Origin: Acarospora socialis
Taxonomy: Eukaryota; Ascomycota; Lecanoromycetes; Acarosporales; Acarosporaceae
Assembly: GCA_025617375.2 (NCBI GenBank)
Contig: JAMYGW020000013.1
Location: 186,001-250,000 of the forward strand
Direction of reading: 5' to 3'
DNA length: 64,000 nucleotides
Positions 35,175 to 45,426 of this stretch are shown here, piece by piece; position 1 is the first letter of the stretch; every line of letters begins with the position of its first letter. Under the pieces are notes generated by a model, which ran no database searches, was not told the DNA's origin, and saw only the letters and a program-made list of their open reading frames with translations. A program made the position numbers and the translations under genes.

Positions 35175-35961
35175 GGGGTGGAGGTGGTTATGGTTGGTTT
35201 GGGGGTTGTGGTGTGTTGTATATATGGTAGACGGTTAGAGCCGCGGTTGCGGGTAGGTGTGGAAGAGATGAGATGGGAAGAGAAGAAAGGTGAGGAGAGG
35301 AGATGGAAGCGGGTGCCGGTACGCTTTACGCTTGAAGATCATGTGGTGGATCCGGTCTGTACTCAGGTATGATCTTATAGTGGTGTAATATATTTTCGGA
35401 ACTATAAGGTATGCCACCGTGTACAGCTCATGTCATGTCCTGTAATGCCGAGCCAGTGTCTCTCACTCCCAAATGGGACTAAACGTCGATTCTCTCTTTG
35501 CGGAACAGGTTGTACGCCAAAAAATGCGAATGCTGTAGGAAAGGGCTTGTAGAGAAGACAGCGCTACTGCTGAATTGGCCGTAGTAAATAGGAATGTGGG
35601 TCATACTCGTAACCTGATTGCACAAGCCCAAGTCCGCACAACCCTCCAAGTCAGATACTACAAGATATAAGGCAGCAAAGCCCCTCAGTATTCACTTACA
35701 GATACATTTTGCGGTAGCTCAATCGATCTTAGACCCTCTGGTGCGATACCGACCTTTGGGATTCATACGTCTAGACTCTTGGCGTGTGTTTTAGGGAGTT
35801 TAAGTGTAAGGTTTGGGCGTGTGTGGGAGACTTAGATTGTCAAAACATTTGCTTGTGCAATTACTTATAACCCATTTCCTTACGACGGACGCACATCTCT
35901 AGTCGCAGCACCAAAGCGTTCGAGGACACGCATCACCACGCTCTGAAAGTAGAAGCTTTCC
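35175..35961. other. Intergenic, convergent 3' ends
   Basis: About 790 bases between the converging ligase and kelch genes. No gene, RNA or repeat recognised. Confidence 0.5.
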
Positions 35962-37860
35962 TCAAAGCATACTCCAACGCCGACGACCAGTGTTGGGCTC
36001 ATGCGTCGTCCGGTCTCCCAATGCACCGCTCATCTGGTATGTGAACGCTTCGTCTCCTTGTACTTGGTGCTCCATCAGTTCGCAATGTCTCTCGTTAGTG
36101 GGAACCTCACAGTAATCCTGTGCTCGGGCATCGTGGGGAAGTTCAGCTTTTTCCCATTCCGGTATGATGGTTATTTCACTTTGTCGCTGAGCCCTGTGCT
36201 TTTGTGGGTGGCGTAGACAGAACATGATGGCGGCTAGGAGGAGAACGAGTGCAGCAAAACCACTGCTGAGGCCGATGATGGCACCATTGGATTTTGGGGA
36301 CCCTAATGAGTCTGCTACGTAGCGGGGCACGATGATCGAGAAGACAGAGGCTAGAGATTCGTTGAAACCTCCGGATGGTTGCTTCAAGACGGCGCCGCCC
36401 CACTCCCTGGTGATTTCAGCTATGTGTTGTACCTAGATTCCATGGATGACTTACCCTCCGCCAATGAAATTGTAGACTGGGGCTGGGACGGTATATGGCT
36501 TTGCGGTATTGCTCCAATGCTGCAGCCATGTGAGGTCCGAGGTATCAAAGACTCGAATCGCGGGGTAGGAGCAATTGCAACTATCGCTGTTCAACGAGCT
36601 GTTGCCAGGACCGACAATTCCACCAAGGACGATCATGTACCGATGCCGGTAAATACTGCAAGTATGGGAATGCCGACCGGCAGTATCGGCAAAGCCAGGA
36701 CGATGGCTGCTGACGACATGTGTAACGTTGATCCACTGGAAGGAGGGTAATGACAGAATATAGACGTCCTCATACGTTATGTTCGCAATGAGATCTCTTC
36801 CCCCATACATCACGATATTGAAGCTCGAATCATCTGCGGCTGGTGAGACGACGGTACAAAATTGATCACGTGAATTCGGTATAGCACCACCGGCTATGAC
36901 TGTATGCCTTGACGAGTCAGTGCCATTACATCTCCTACGTCTCCTTGTGCTCTGCTCACCATTTCAAGGATTCAACATCATAGACCATAATCTGGTCGAG
37001 CTCGACCAATTCACCACTGGCTGCTGTTTGACAAGTCAGCCACTTTCCCGTCGTTTGAGCACGAGAGTCGCACATACCATATCCTCCTAAACCAATCAAG
37101 GTCCCCGACCGCCCTAGACGGACATATTGCATAGAAGCGCCTGAAGTATGTGGGGTATTCGAGAATTCAGTCGAGTTGAACCATGACAAGTTCGACGGAT
37201 TCGACGCATCGAATGTGATCAAGCCGGAGGTAGAATATGGCAGATAGCGGCCAGTATCTGTAGGATGACCTCCTTGGATGAAGCTCAAGTCTTGAGAGCT
37301 GCCTAGAGAGCTGGCAGACATGGAACCATCCCGGTTACCCCAGTTTAAAGGTTCGCCCGGTACGGTAATAATATCCCAACTATCCGACGTTGTGCTATAC
37401 AAAGGTAGAGCATCTGTGCGTGGTCCGATTTCCTGAAATCCGCCGAAAGTATACAGTAGGGTCTCGTTCGCATCAAGGAAAAAGACGCCGGTACCATTCC
37501 AGTTCGAGTCAGCTGGTGCATCTATTTGTCTAAGATAACTTCCAAGGATGCAGCTGTCGACCACGAACGACGAAGTCAGGTCCACTGCATAGAGCTTCTG
37601 TTCTATTGCTGTTAGCGGACAATCAGGAAGCAGAGGCGTGGTTCATGAAGGAAGGTACCAGCAGCAGTTGTTACACCACCTTGGACAGTATGTTGACCAC
37701 CCATGAAGTACAAATTGTCACCGGCGATGGCGCTGCGATGTAAGTTCAGATAACAGATATCTCCATCGTGTGGCTGCCTGGCCCTGGCCTCTAGAGAACC
37801 AGCGCGACAGCAAGTAACGAAAAGAACACTCCATAGTCCATAGGGCAAAAGGTACTGCAT
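35962..37860 (-). CDS. Kelch-repeat type I membrane protein
   Basis: Five exons: 37860..37659, 37608..37078, 37023..36960, 36907..36455, 36406..35962; 564 residues. The first 20 residues (MQYLLPYGLWSVLFVTCCRA) are a signal peptide. The ectodomain has kelch-like blades: LYFMGGQ, LLYTFGGF, LSFIQGG, TLIGLGGY, NIVMYGGRD, YMIVLGGI, with many N-x-S/T sites. Near 450-475 comes one membrane segment (AIIGLSSGFAALVLLLAAI) followed by a charged cytoplasmic tail of about 85 residues. This architecture (signal, kelch propeller, one membrane pass, cytoplasmic tail) recurs in Pezizomycotina; the function is unknown, perhaps cell-wall or surface sensing. The 54-base intron at 37024..37077 is a multiple of three with no stop, so unspliced and spliced mRNAs would both be read through. 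Confidence 0.8.
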
Positions 37861-38345
37861 GGCCAATGTTCAAAAATCATACTACGTAGAGAATGAGTCA
37901 AGACAGAGGATACAAAGATTGTATTTCTTTCGAAAGAGAAAACGATTGATTGCCATGGAAAGATCATGGTGAGGCTCGAGCAGGGAACCTTCATGCGCGG
38001 CCCATGGACTGGCTCGCATTTGAAGTCAATGGACATTGCCTTCTGCAAGATCTCTGGAAAGCCCTAGGAGACCAGATGCTCAACGACAAAAGCTGCAAAC
38101 TGTTGACATATGTTCGCTGTAACTAAACAGGTTGATAATAGGATTGAACCTCAATGTCTCCCTTGCAGGCTTGAGGGGTGCATTGTAAATTCGCTGGCTA
38201 AGGGCGTAAATGTCTGATGATGCAAAAGTGTTTGCGGCAGATCGGAAGTCGTAACCTTCCAATAGCTCCGTTACAATTACGTCATGTTCAATGCTTCAAA
38301 AGTAGATCCACTTGATTGATTGTAGAACAAAGTCCTAATCTTCAG
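37861..38345. promoter_or_regulatory. Divergent promoter region, kelch / Sqt1
   Basis: About 485 bases between the divergent kelch and Sqt1-like genes. No specific site recognised. Confidence 0.45.
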
Positions 38346-39875
38346 ATGTCGTCCTCACATCAACCACGCGAGCATGCCGATGGCCCACCGGAAGACGAGA
38401 ACGCCATGTTCGACCCCGCCGAGACGGCGGAAGAGATCGCTGAAGATCCAGACCACCCAATGGATTCCGGCGACGACGAGGATGACGAAGGGATCGAACA
38501 AGAAATCGAGCTCCAGAACGACTCCATAGCACACTTCGACTTGCACAAAGACTCGATTTTCTGTATCGCGCAGCATCCCATCCACCCTCACATCGTTGCT
38601 ACAGGAGGGGGAGATGATGTGGGCTATGTGTTCGACAGCACACCACCAGATCCACCGTTACTGCCTGCGAGCTACGAGAGCAATCCACAGCCACCAGGGG
38701 AGAGAGGGAGCCTGAAGGCGCTGGCGAAGTTGGACGGGCATACGGATTCGGTCAATGCGATAACGTTTACACTACCCATGGGGGAATATGTACTCAGCGC
38801 CGGCTTGGATGGACGGTTACGTGCCTACCGCGACTCTTCACGGGGCGGTGATGGGACATCGTGGACATTTGTGGCAGAGATGCAGGAGGTTCAGGAGATC
38901 GGCTGGTTGGTACCGTGCCCGCATCCCGACTACCCGAACACGGTAGCGCTAGGGGCAGGTGATGGGTCGGTGTGGGTATATTCGGTCAACGCGAAGGAGA
39001 AGGGCAGTGAGCTGCACATTGTCCAAGCCTTCTATCTGCACACCAAAAGCTGTACGGCTGGGGCTTTCACGCCGGATGGAAAATTGCTCGCGACCGTGTC
39101 CGAGGACGGCAGTTTGTGCGTTTGGGATGTGTTCGGCGAGGCGAGTGCTGCGGGAGTGACGGGTGAAGGAGGAGGGCAGACTGTGGTGGCGCTGACGGCG
39201 GAAGATCAGCGGTTCGCTGTTGAGGGCGGGCTGTACAGCGTCTCCGTCTCGCCGTCCGGATCATTTGTGGTAGTGGGAGGTGCAGGAGGTAACATCAAAG
39301 TCGTAGGGTTACCGCGAGTTGGTGCAACTTCTTCATCAGCCACGACGGAGGCTAAGGGCGCCCGGGCGAATGGCAAGGCTGGGACGAGCAAAAAGGCAGG
39401 AGGGCAAGCCGCGACTTTGAGTGGAACTGGGCAAGTGGGCCAAATTTTGGCAAGCTTGCAGGCGCAAGGCGATGGGGTGGAAAGCCTTGCTTTCTCACCG
39501 CCACCGTCAACAATGCTAGCAGCGGCCAGCGTTGACGGATCTATTGCGATATTCGACACCGCACATCGTTTTGCAGTACGCCGGCATATTCGAGAAGCAC
39601 ATGAAGAGTTTGCTGTTGTAAAAGTGGAGTTTGTGGACGAGGCGAGGAGAGGAGGGTACATATTGACGAGCGTAGGTCTCGACGGAGTAGTAAAACGATG
39701 GGACACAAGGGGGGGCACAGCCGCTGCTGCGCAGGGGTTTATAGGGGAGTGGAAAGGCCATCGGGGGGGCGGAGAGGGAGGCGGAATTCTGGGCTTTGTC
39801 CAGGGCGGTGGAGAACGGATAGTCACGGCTGGTGATGATGGTGTAGCCCTGATATATGCTGCGTCGTTAGCATAG
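38346..39875 (+). CDS. SQT1: Sqt1/AAMP-type WD40 ribosome assembly protein
   Basis: Single-exon gene of 509 residues from the ATG at 38346. An acidic N-terminus (SGDDEDDEGIEQEIELQND) is followed by the family hallmark FDLHKDSIFCIAQHPIHPHI and then WD blades (VLSAGLDGRLRAYRD, LLATVSEDGSLCVWDV, MLAAASVDGSIAIFD, ILTSVGLDGVVKRWD). An Ala/Gly/Lys-rich insert interrupts the propeller around residues 335-365. In yeast, Sqt1 is the dedicated chaperone of ribosomal protein uL16 (Rpl10), and the acidic tail and propeller hold it; the human relative is AAMP. Length fits the family. A TTG ten codons upstream is in frame, but ATG is the natural start. Confidence 0.92.
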   Translation: MSSSHQPREHADGPPEDENAMFDPAETAEEIAEDPDHPMDSGDDEDDEGIEQEIELQNDSIAHFDLHKDSIFCIAQHPIHPHIVATGGGDDVGYVFDSTPPDPPLLPASYESNPQPPGERGSLKALAKLDGHTDSVNAITFTLPMGEYVLSAGLDGRLRAYRDSSRGGDGTSWTFVAEMQEVQEIGWLVPCPHPDYPNTVALGAGDGSVWVYSVNAKEKGSELHIVQAFYLHTKSCTAGAFTPDGKLLATVSEDGSLCVWDVFGEASAAGVTGEGGGQTVVALTAEDQRFAVEGGLYSVSVSPSGSFVVVGGAGGNIKVVGLPRVGATSSSATTEAKGARANGKAGTSKKAGGQAATLSGTGQVGQILASLQAQGDGVESLAFSPPPSTMLAAASVDGSIAIFDTAHRFAVRRHIREAHEEFAVVKVEFVDEARRGGYILTSVGLDGVVKRWDTRGGTAAAAQGFIGEWKGHRGGGEGGGILGFVQGGGERIVTAGDDGVALIYAASLA

Positions 39876-40785
39876 CGTCGGCGTCTTTGGGATCAATCAT
39901 TAGGACGAGCACTGCTCAACCTCATAAGATACTACGAACTGTGCTCCTTAATTCGTAAATGCCGGAGTGCGGTATGACCGAGGACAATGAGCCCCAAATA
40001 CATGCGGAAGAATGTAACCTTAACGAAGCCCTACCTGAAAAAACAAGCGTTCGGCGGCTTAATTGGGTCTAGTGGGGTTGCCTTATGCATCTTCACCGCC
40101 CCCTTTAATGAGCATCACCTTACCGGTTTCGGTAGTACAGACACTCGCTATTCTCAGAGCCTTGTTCATACCTTAGAGTCATGACTAGGCTCACTGCACT
40201 TGACCTTTCACCGAGTTAGTAGAGTTGTAGACTAAGGGTGTTGAGAAATGAACTGGCAGAGGCGGTGAAGGAGGCTGTCCAGCAGGAGAGATGGTTCGAG
40301 TGGCCCAGTAGCTTGCTCATGTATGTCATATCATTCATACCCATGTGAAGAATGAGTCAATGGGTTATGTAATCTCAAAAAGGGAATTCTACCCTGCGCG
40401 TGAGGCTCCGCGACTGTCAACCAAACATGACAGTTTGAAACGCATAAGAAAGCCAGACCAACAACAAAGGAACTGATAGATAGCAACTGTTTCAGAGAGT
40501 TCCAACAATGCGCCGCTATGATGAAACAAACGATGACGCCAAAGCCAAGGGTGCATGGTCATGGGATCTATGATGCTCGCTAGAAAGTACTATCAAATCT
40601 CAGAAATTCCGCCAGAAACAACGAGTTGCCCAAGCCAAAGGGCTGGCCCTTGCCAAACGGTCGTGGAGATGACTAGATGAATTAGCCGCCAAAGCTTCTT
40701 CCATCACATTCAGTAGATGGCATCGTAAGTACCTGGACACTTCTTGACTCAAAACTCTCCGAACTCCCAATCACTCTTCCTGACT
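39876..40785. other. Intergenic, nothing recognised
   Basis: About 900 bases between the Sqt1-like stop and the 3' end of the first Cys-rich gene. No coding or repeat signal. Confidence 0.5.
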
Positions 40786-41172
40786 TCAAGCCAACTTGCA
40801 ATAACCGCAACGAGAATGACCACATATAACGCATTGTGGCTGTAAGCTGATGACCTTAGGGCCATCACCACATGCACAACAGTAATAATATGTGGCGGGA
40901 CCGTATACCGCTGGGATGAATTCGCTGGAGGAAGTGTAAGTCGATGTAATGCCGAGCCCGCTAGTATGTGTGTTGCTATACCGCATGCCTTGAGAAGTGG
41001 TGTATCGAGCTTCTGGACTGATGTTGCAGGATGAGTGAGTGCGTTGGTGCTCATTTTCGCAAGTCGCGTGTTCATCGCGTCGGCGATAGCAGCTATGACA
41101 GTGAGTATCGAGTTTAAGGTTCATTGGCCCACTGCCGCAGTGACCGCAGTACCAGGTGATTGGGGAGGGCAT
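40786..41172 (-). CDS. Small protein with two Cys-rich zinc-knuckle motifs
   Basis: Starting from the ATG at 41172 the frame encodes 128 residues. Two similar Cys-rich units bracket a Ser/Thr/Tyr-rich middle. Near the N-terminus WYCGHCGSGP is followed 8 residues later by CHSC; at the C-terminus YCCACGDGP is followed by CVICGHSRCGYC. The second unit has the pattern C-x2-C-x12-C-x2-C-x-H-x-R-C-x2-C, shared by two other genes in this window (42832..43630 and 48423..48758). Such spacing fits zinc binding (ribbon or knuckle type). I know no named family for it; similar short Cys-rich hypothetical proteins are, to my memory, common in Dothideomycetes. The frame extends further upstream without a stop to a TTG at 41202, but no ATG is there. 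Confidence 0.65.
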   Translation of the reverse strand: MPSPITWYCGHCGSGPMNLKLDTHCHSCYRRRDEHATCENEHQRTHSSCNISPEARYTTSQGMRYSNTHTSGLGITSTYTSSSEFIPAVYGPATYYYCCACGDGPKVISLQPQCVICGHSRCGYCKLA

Positions 41173-42831
41173 CCTGAGGCTGTAGAAGCCGAAAAAGCGC
41201 AATCTAGAGCGACTTGAGGTGCTCTATGTTGGCGGGAAGGACTCGAAGATGGTTGAGATGGAAGCAAAGAGCCGAAGACGTAGAGAAGCTCTAAAGGTCG
41301 GAAAAGGTTCAGAGTTGGTGATACTGATGATGAAATAGAAGAAGGAAACGCTGGGTGTGAGATTTATATGTAGGCACGCTACACTTGAAGGCGATGTTGT
41401 CTCTTCCATGATATCTCAGGGACTGAACAACTTTATAAAGAAGCCAAACCCTAGAAAGTAAGGGCCGTTAACGAAATCTCTGACCTAGGTAGGCAGTATT
41501 TTGAGGCAATGCTATGTGACTAACATTTGGCCCTGTCCATGAAAATCTCGTACGGGCAGTCCGATTGGAAGTAAGCAGAAAACAATGTCTGGTGAGTGGT
41601 TACTTGTCTGAATAGGAGCAGTATTGGGTACTTGAATAAACAAGCTGGCGGAGCAGAGAGCGCGCGCCCGCTCAATACTCAGAGCCAAGAGTTCAAGTTT
41701 GACGGGGCAACGATGCTTGTGCACCAAGACGCTTCGCCCTGACTGAAGATTCTCCCAGTAATCTCTGCGGCAGGGCAGTAACCCCGAAACGCTACGTTGC
41801 TGGATTCCGAGGCAGCGAGCCCAAAGGGATGACGGAATCGTCATCGCCCGAGACAACACCGCTGAAAGCCTTTTCAAGACTCGGTTGGAAGTGTCAGCAG
41901 TTAGTCTCTTAGTCTTCAATTTTGGTCGGCTAAGATAACTCCTGTACCTTTCTAACGCGGAGTGATGGAAAGGGGTCCAAACAAGAGTAGACGAGTTCCA
42001 GTGGAGTGCCCAAGGCCAGCACTTGGATTAGATCATGCGACTCCTCCTAGAAGCTTAGACGTTTTCGATGAAGACAAAAATTCGCGCCTGCGCCACATTA
42101 TACGGCGAATATTCCACTGCCAAGCGGGGCCCAACGTAGAAGTAAAGTGAGCACCTCAGTACAAGAAATTGGAGCGAAATCACCTTGTGGCGAAAATGAT
42201 TTCCTTAGACTGGAAGCCTTGCCGTAGGCAGCAATGCCCTGGAAAGTAGGCAGCAATCACTGAGTAAGAAGCATCCCGAACAATTTGACTTGACAGTGAT
42301 TCAGCCAGTCACTGAGAATACAATGAAAGCAACCTTATCCAGTGACTGCGCTTCACTTCCAAGGCGAAATTGCTCGGATCTGCAAAATGCGAAGCCGAAA
42401 TTAAGAGTCCAAAGACATTTCCTACAGAGAAGTTATGAAATTCGCCTGACCAGAACGAAACCACCAATGAAACAATTTGGCTCAGACTAGATGCTAATCT
42501 CACTACTTCGCAATACAACCTCCAACAAGCTCATCTGATGCTCAAATGTTTAGGTAGATCACGTTTACAGATGCGCAGACACTGGTCTGAAAAGACCGGA
42601 ATGAGAAGGACAGAAATAGGTGCAGAGAGAAGCGTCAGTATGAGGAGCAAAGCCTAGAACACAGCATAGATGACAGAGGAGGATAGGTTGTCGGTTATTC
42701 TCTTGCGCCAGAAACTACAGTTTCTTGACACTGGTAAGAGCTAACCTCGTAGAGATGATACTTGACGTCAATCACACTGCTAGCCTGACAGAGCGCATAA
42801 GATTGAACCACCCAGGAAAGATAAGAACATA
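41173..42831. other. Intergenic, no gene supported
   Basis: 1.66 kb between two Cys-rich genes on the minus strand. A 135-codon minus-strand frame (41512..41919) lacks an ATG and any motif. Otherwise nothing recognised. Confidence 0.45.
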
Positions 42832-43630
42832 TTATCCGCTGTGTCGCCCTCTACCTTCTCGAAACATTGCAGGCGGGGAGGTCCTAGGCGCTTCATAGTC
42901 GTACACTTGGACATACTCGTCGGTACATTCGACACATCTCTGATGCTGGCAACCTAGAAGGCAATTCGCGTACAAACTGGGGGTATACGGCCCGGATTTG
43001 CAAATGCAGCAGAACCAATATTGAGTGTATACTGGAGGTGACCGAGCACGCCGAGGCCTCTGTCTCCTATTCTCCGCGGGACGGTCGATACCACCTCCGC
43101 TAACGGCCGATGAGTGCAAAGAACTGTGCACTGCTTCGTTTGGGCTGTAGCTGATATATGGTGCGCCTGTCGAGCTACTGGGAAGTTCAAGTTCACCATA
43201 GGTGGGTTGTAACGGAGCTGCTGAGGTAGGTCTTGCTTCGAATTGGTCGTAGCTATATTGTGACATAGCTGCCAAGTTATCCGGTGCTCCGTACGGGCCG
43301 TAGCTCACGTGTGATGTGGCTGCCGAAAGCTCTTGTCGACCTTCTGATTCGGGCGCGAACGATGTCAAAGAAGGTCTATTGGCGGCTTCAATGCGGTAAA
43401 AGTCAACATTTGAAAGTGACGACGCCCTCTCCTGCGGGCCGGCGTACTGAAGCATTGTCATCTCGCTTGGTCGGCGCCCAGTAGGGTCAGGTGGATATGT
43501 CATGAACACAGGTGATCGATTGTAAGTGCTCCCTGTGCTGAGTCGTCCATTATGAGATCGCTGATGCTGCTGTACGGATAAGTATGGCAAGACCTTATCT
43601 TGTATGAAGAACAACGCTTACACGAGGCAT
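42832..43630 (-). CDS. Cys-rich zinc-knuckle protein, second paralogue
   Basis: Two exons: a 9-base exon encoding Met-Pro-Arg (43630..43622), an intron of 52 bases (GTAAGC ... CCGTACAG) and 43569..42832, for 248 residues. If the tiny exon is wrong, translation would start at the ATG at 43503. Most of the protein is disordered and rich in Ser, Pro, Tyr and Gln. Near the C-terminus it carries YWFCCICKSGP then CLLGCQHQRCVEC: C-x2-C-x12-C-x3-C-x-H-x-R-C-x2-C, the same signature as in the genes at 40786 and 48423, with one extra residue between the second Cys pair. Just upstream is a basic patch (RRQRPRRARSPP). I infer a zinc-binding tail on a flexible protein; function unknown. Confidence 0.65.
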
Positions 43631-44200
43631 GGGTGAGTACAATGTACGAGCAGTTTGATAACTTTGAGCAATATGTGGCGAGCTTGTGGCAATTGAAGTG
43701 CGTTGATAGAGGCAATAGGATTAAAGGATCAACAAGAATGCGTACTTGAGGTTAAAAACATATGATTACGGTAACATGGCAGCTAAGACCGTGGGAATAC
43801 GCACTTGTAGGAGAAGTCCAAGGCCTAAGGGCCTAAGGCCGACAGGGAAAATGGAGGCAGTGACATGAAGAACGTTAACTAAGACATTCGGGCGTAGCCA
43901 GCCACAACCTGTGTTAAATGCTTGTCTGTAAAAGACTGTTGCACTCCCGAACTTACCTGTAGATTAGTTCAAGGTTTTCTGGAACATGACCATGAGCCCA
44001 GGGCAGCATTTCCGGATAGCAGTCTCAGACGGACTGATCTCTTTTGACCATTAAAGTCTTCTTTGAAGTCGTTCGCAATACCCGTCATGGGTTTCCTTCG
44101 TATGAGTCGACCACTCCGCAAGTGTGCCATTCGTGAACTAGTGCAATCAGGAAAGCTCTGGGATGGTTTGGAATGGCGATGGGAGCTCTGTCGCACGAGT
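43631..44200. other. Intergenic with CCTAAGG repeats
   Basis: About 570 bases upstream of the second Cys-rich gene, with GGCCTAAG in tandem at 43822..43840. No gene recognised. Confidence 0.5.
43822..43840. repeat. GGCCTAAG tandem repeat
   Basis: Two and a half direct copies of GGCCTAAG. Short CCTAAGG-type motifs are also present at 30974..31008, near 31040 and near 41490, always in non-coding DNA. Confidence 0.6.
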
Positions 44201-45072
44201 CTAACGCTTAAACCTAGAGATCCATAATCGCATCCATAACGGGCACCATAAAGTTAGCAAGATTGCGCATGTAATGCAACCATAGCTGCGCTCCAAGTCA
44301 GGGGTCGCAAACCCAGGCAGCATAGCCCGCATCCCGGTATCTACCATGGGAGGTTTTCCTCGTTCGTGAACCACCGGTGCCAGGATAGTAACATAATGTG
44401 ATGCGTCCCGCCACCAATGGGCTATGATATTATCAAAGAGCCGAAAGTGTATTATTGCCTCACGGGGCGCCATTGCGAGTAGATGGCGAGGCAAGGTGTT
44501 TGAGGCTTGGATGAATGGAAACATGCTGGTTGGCACGAATGCTGTCCAAGTCAGCCCCGCTGTCCACTAAGCACGCCTACCTTCGGGGGGTAAAGGAAAT
44601 AATGTGAGAGCCATCGGGCAGGTCCGCGACAACCCTGCTCGGTGCCGGTGAAAATCGAATTGACTATATGGAATGACGATATTACATACCAAGTCATGAT
44701 ACCGCAGCTGTCCAGACCTCATGGGGACTGCGTCTTCCTGTGACGGCAGTGGAGTGGGAACTCGTTGCAACACGGATTTAAGACGAGACAAGAGGGGACT
44801 TCGGTCCTTTAATAGCTTGACACGCACCAAAAATAGACAATGGCTGCTTTCAACGAGCGGCATGCGATTGAGATAGATCCAAGTTCCGTACCAATATTTC
44901 TCAGCATCTGTGCAAGTTTTGACGAGCAAGCTGACAGAAAATCTGATGCTCTCCGAGCAACATGTATTTGGCCTTGCTAATTGCGGAATACTCTTGCTTA
45001 ATTTGGGTAGGAAGTACCGACAATGACGGACATCTGCATTCGATAGCCTCGCTCCGAGTCCATGAGTGTGCT
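44201..45072 (-). CDS. Possible hypothetical gene, 5' end unresolved
   Basis: On the minus strand a frame is open from about 45072 to 44581 (roughly 160 codons), ending LTLFPLPPE. A donor (GAAG|GTAGGC, 44580) and acceptor (GGACAG, 44542) would join it in frame to 44541..44201, which adds about 113 codons (FVPTSMFPFIQ ... LPGFATPDLERSYG) and stops at TAG. The 39-base intron is short but possible. I found no convincing start ATG, so a further 5' exon is likely or the gene is broken. Content looks globular and Trp/Leu-rich, but I do not recognise a family. It is included because two long frames join exactly across a canonical intron. Confidence 0.35.
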
Positions 45073-45426
45073 ATCTATGCAGGCAAGTGGGGTTGATCGG
45101 GCCATGCCTGAGCAGAAGAGAGGGGGACAAGGTAGAATGGTGTATTCAAACCCTCCAGCCTTGCCAATCAGGCTGCGAATTCGGCGAACGCACGGAGGAT
45201 AGCATGAAAGAATAAGGAAAGCGACCCTAGATGATGTCCAGATGGCGTTGAGTACGACCTATCATTAATCGAGGGAGCGGGGCGTAGGTTTGTTTACTGA
45301 CGTTGAGCCTCAATCAGCTGAACTTAAACTAGTTCGGTAAGTGCCGTAGATGCGGCTCTTGTAATCGTCATCTAGGTCAGTAGTACGCTTCGTACTGGTT
45401 GTCGGACGACTGATGAGCGTCTTCGT
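45073..45426. promoter_or_regulatory. Region upstream of the palmitoyltransferase gene
   Basis: About 350 bases presumably holding the palmitoyltransferase promoter; it may also contain a missing 5' exon of the minus-strand gene. No site identified. Confidence 0.35.
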
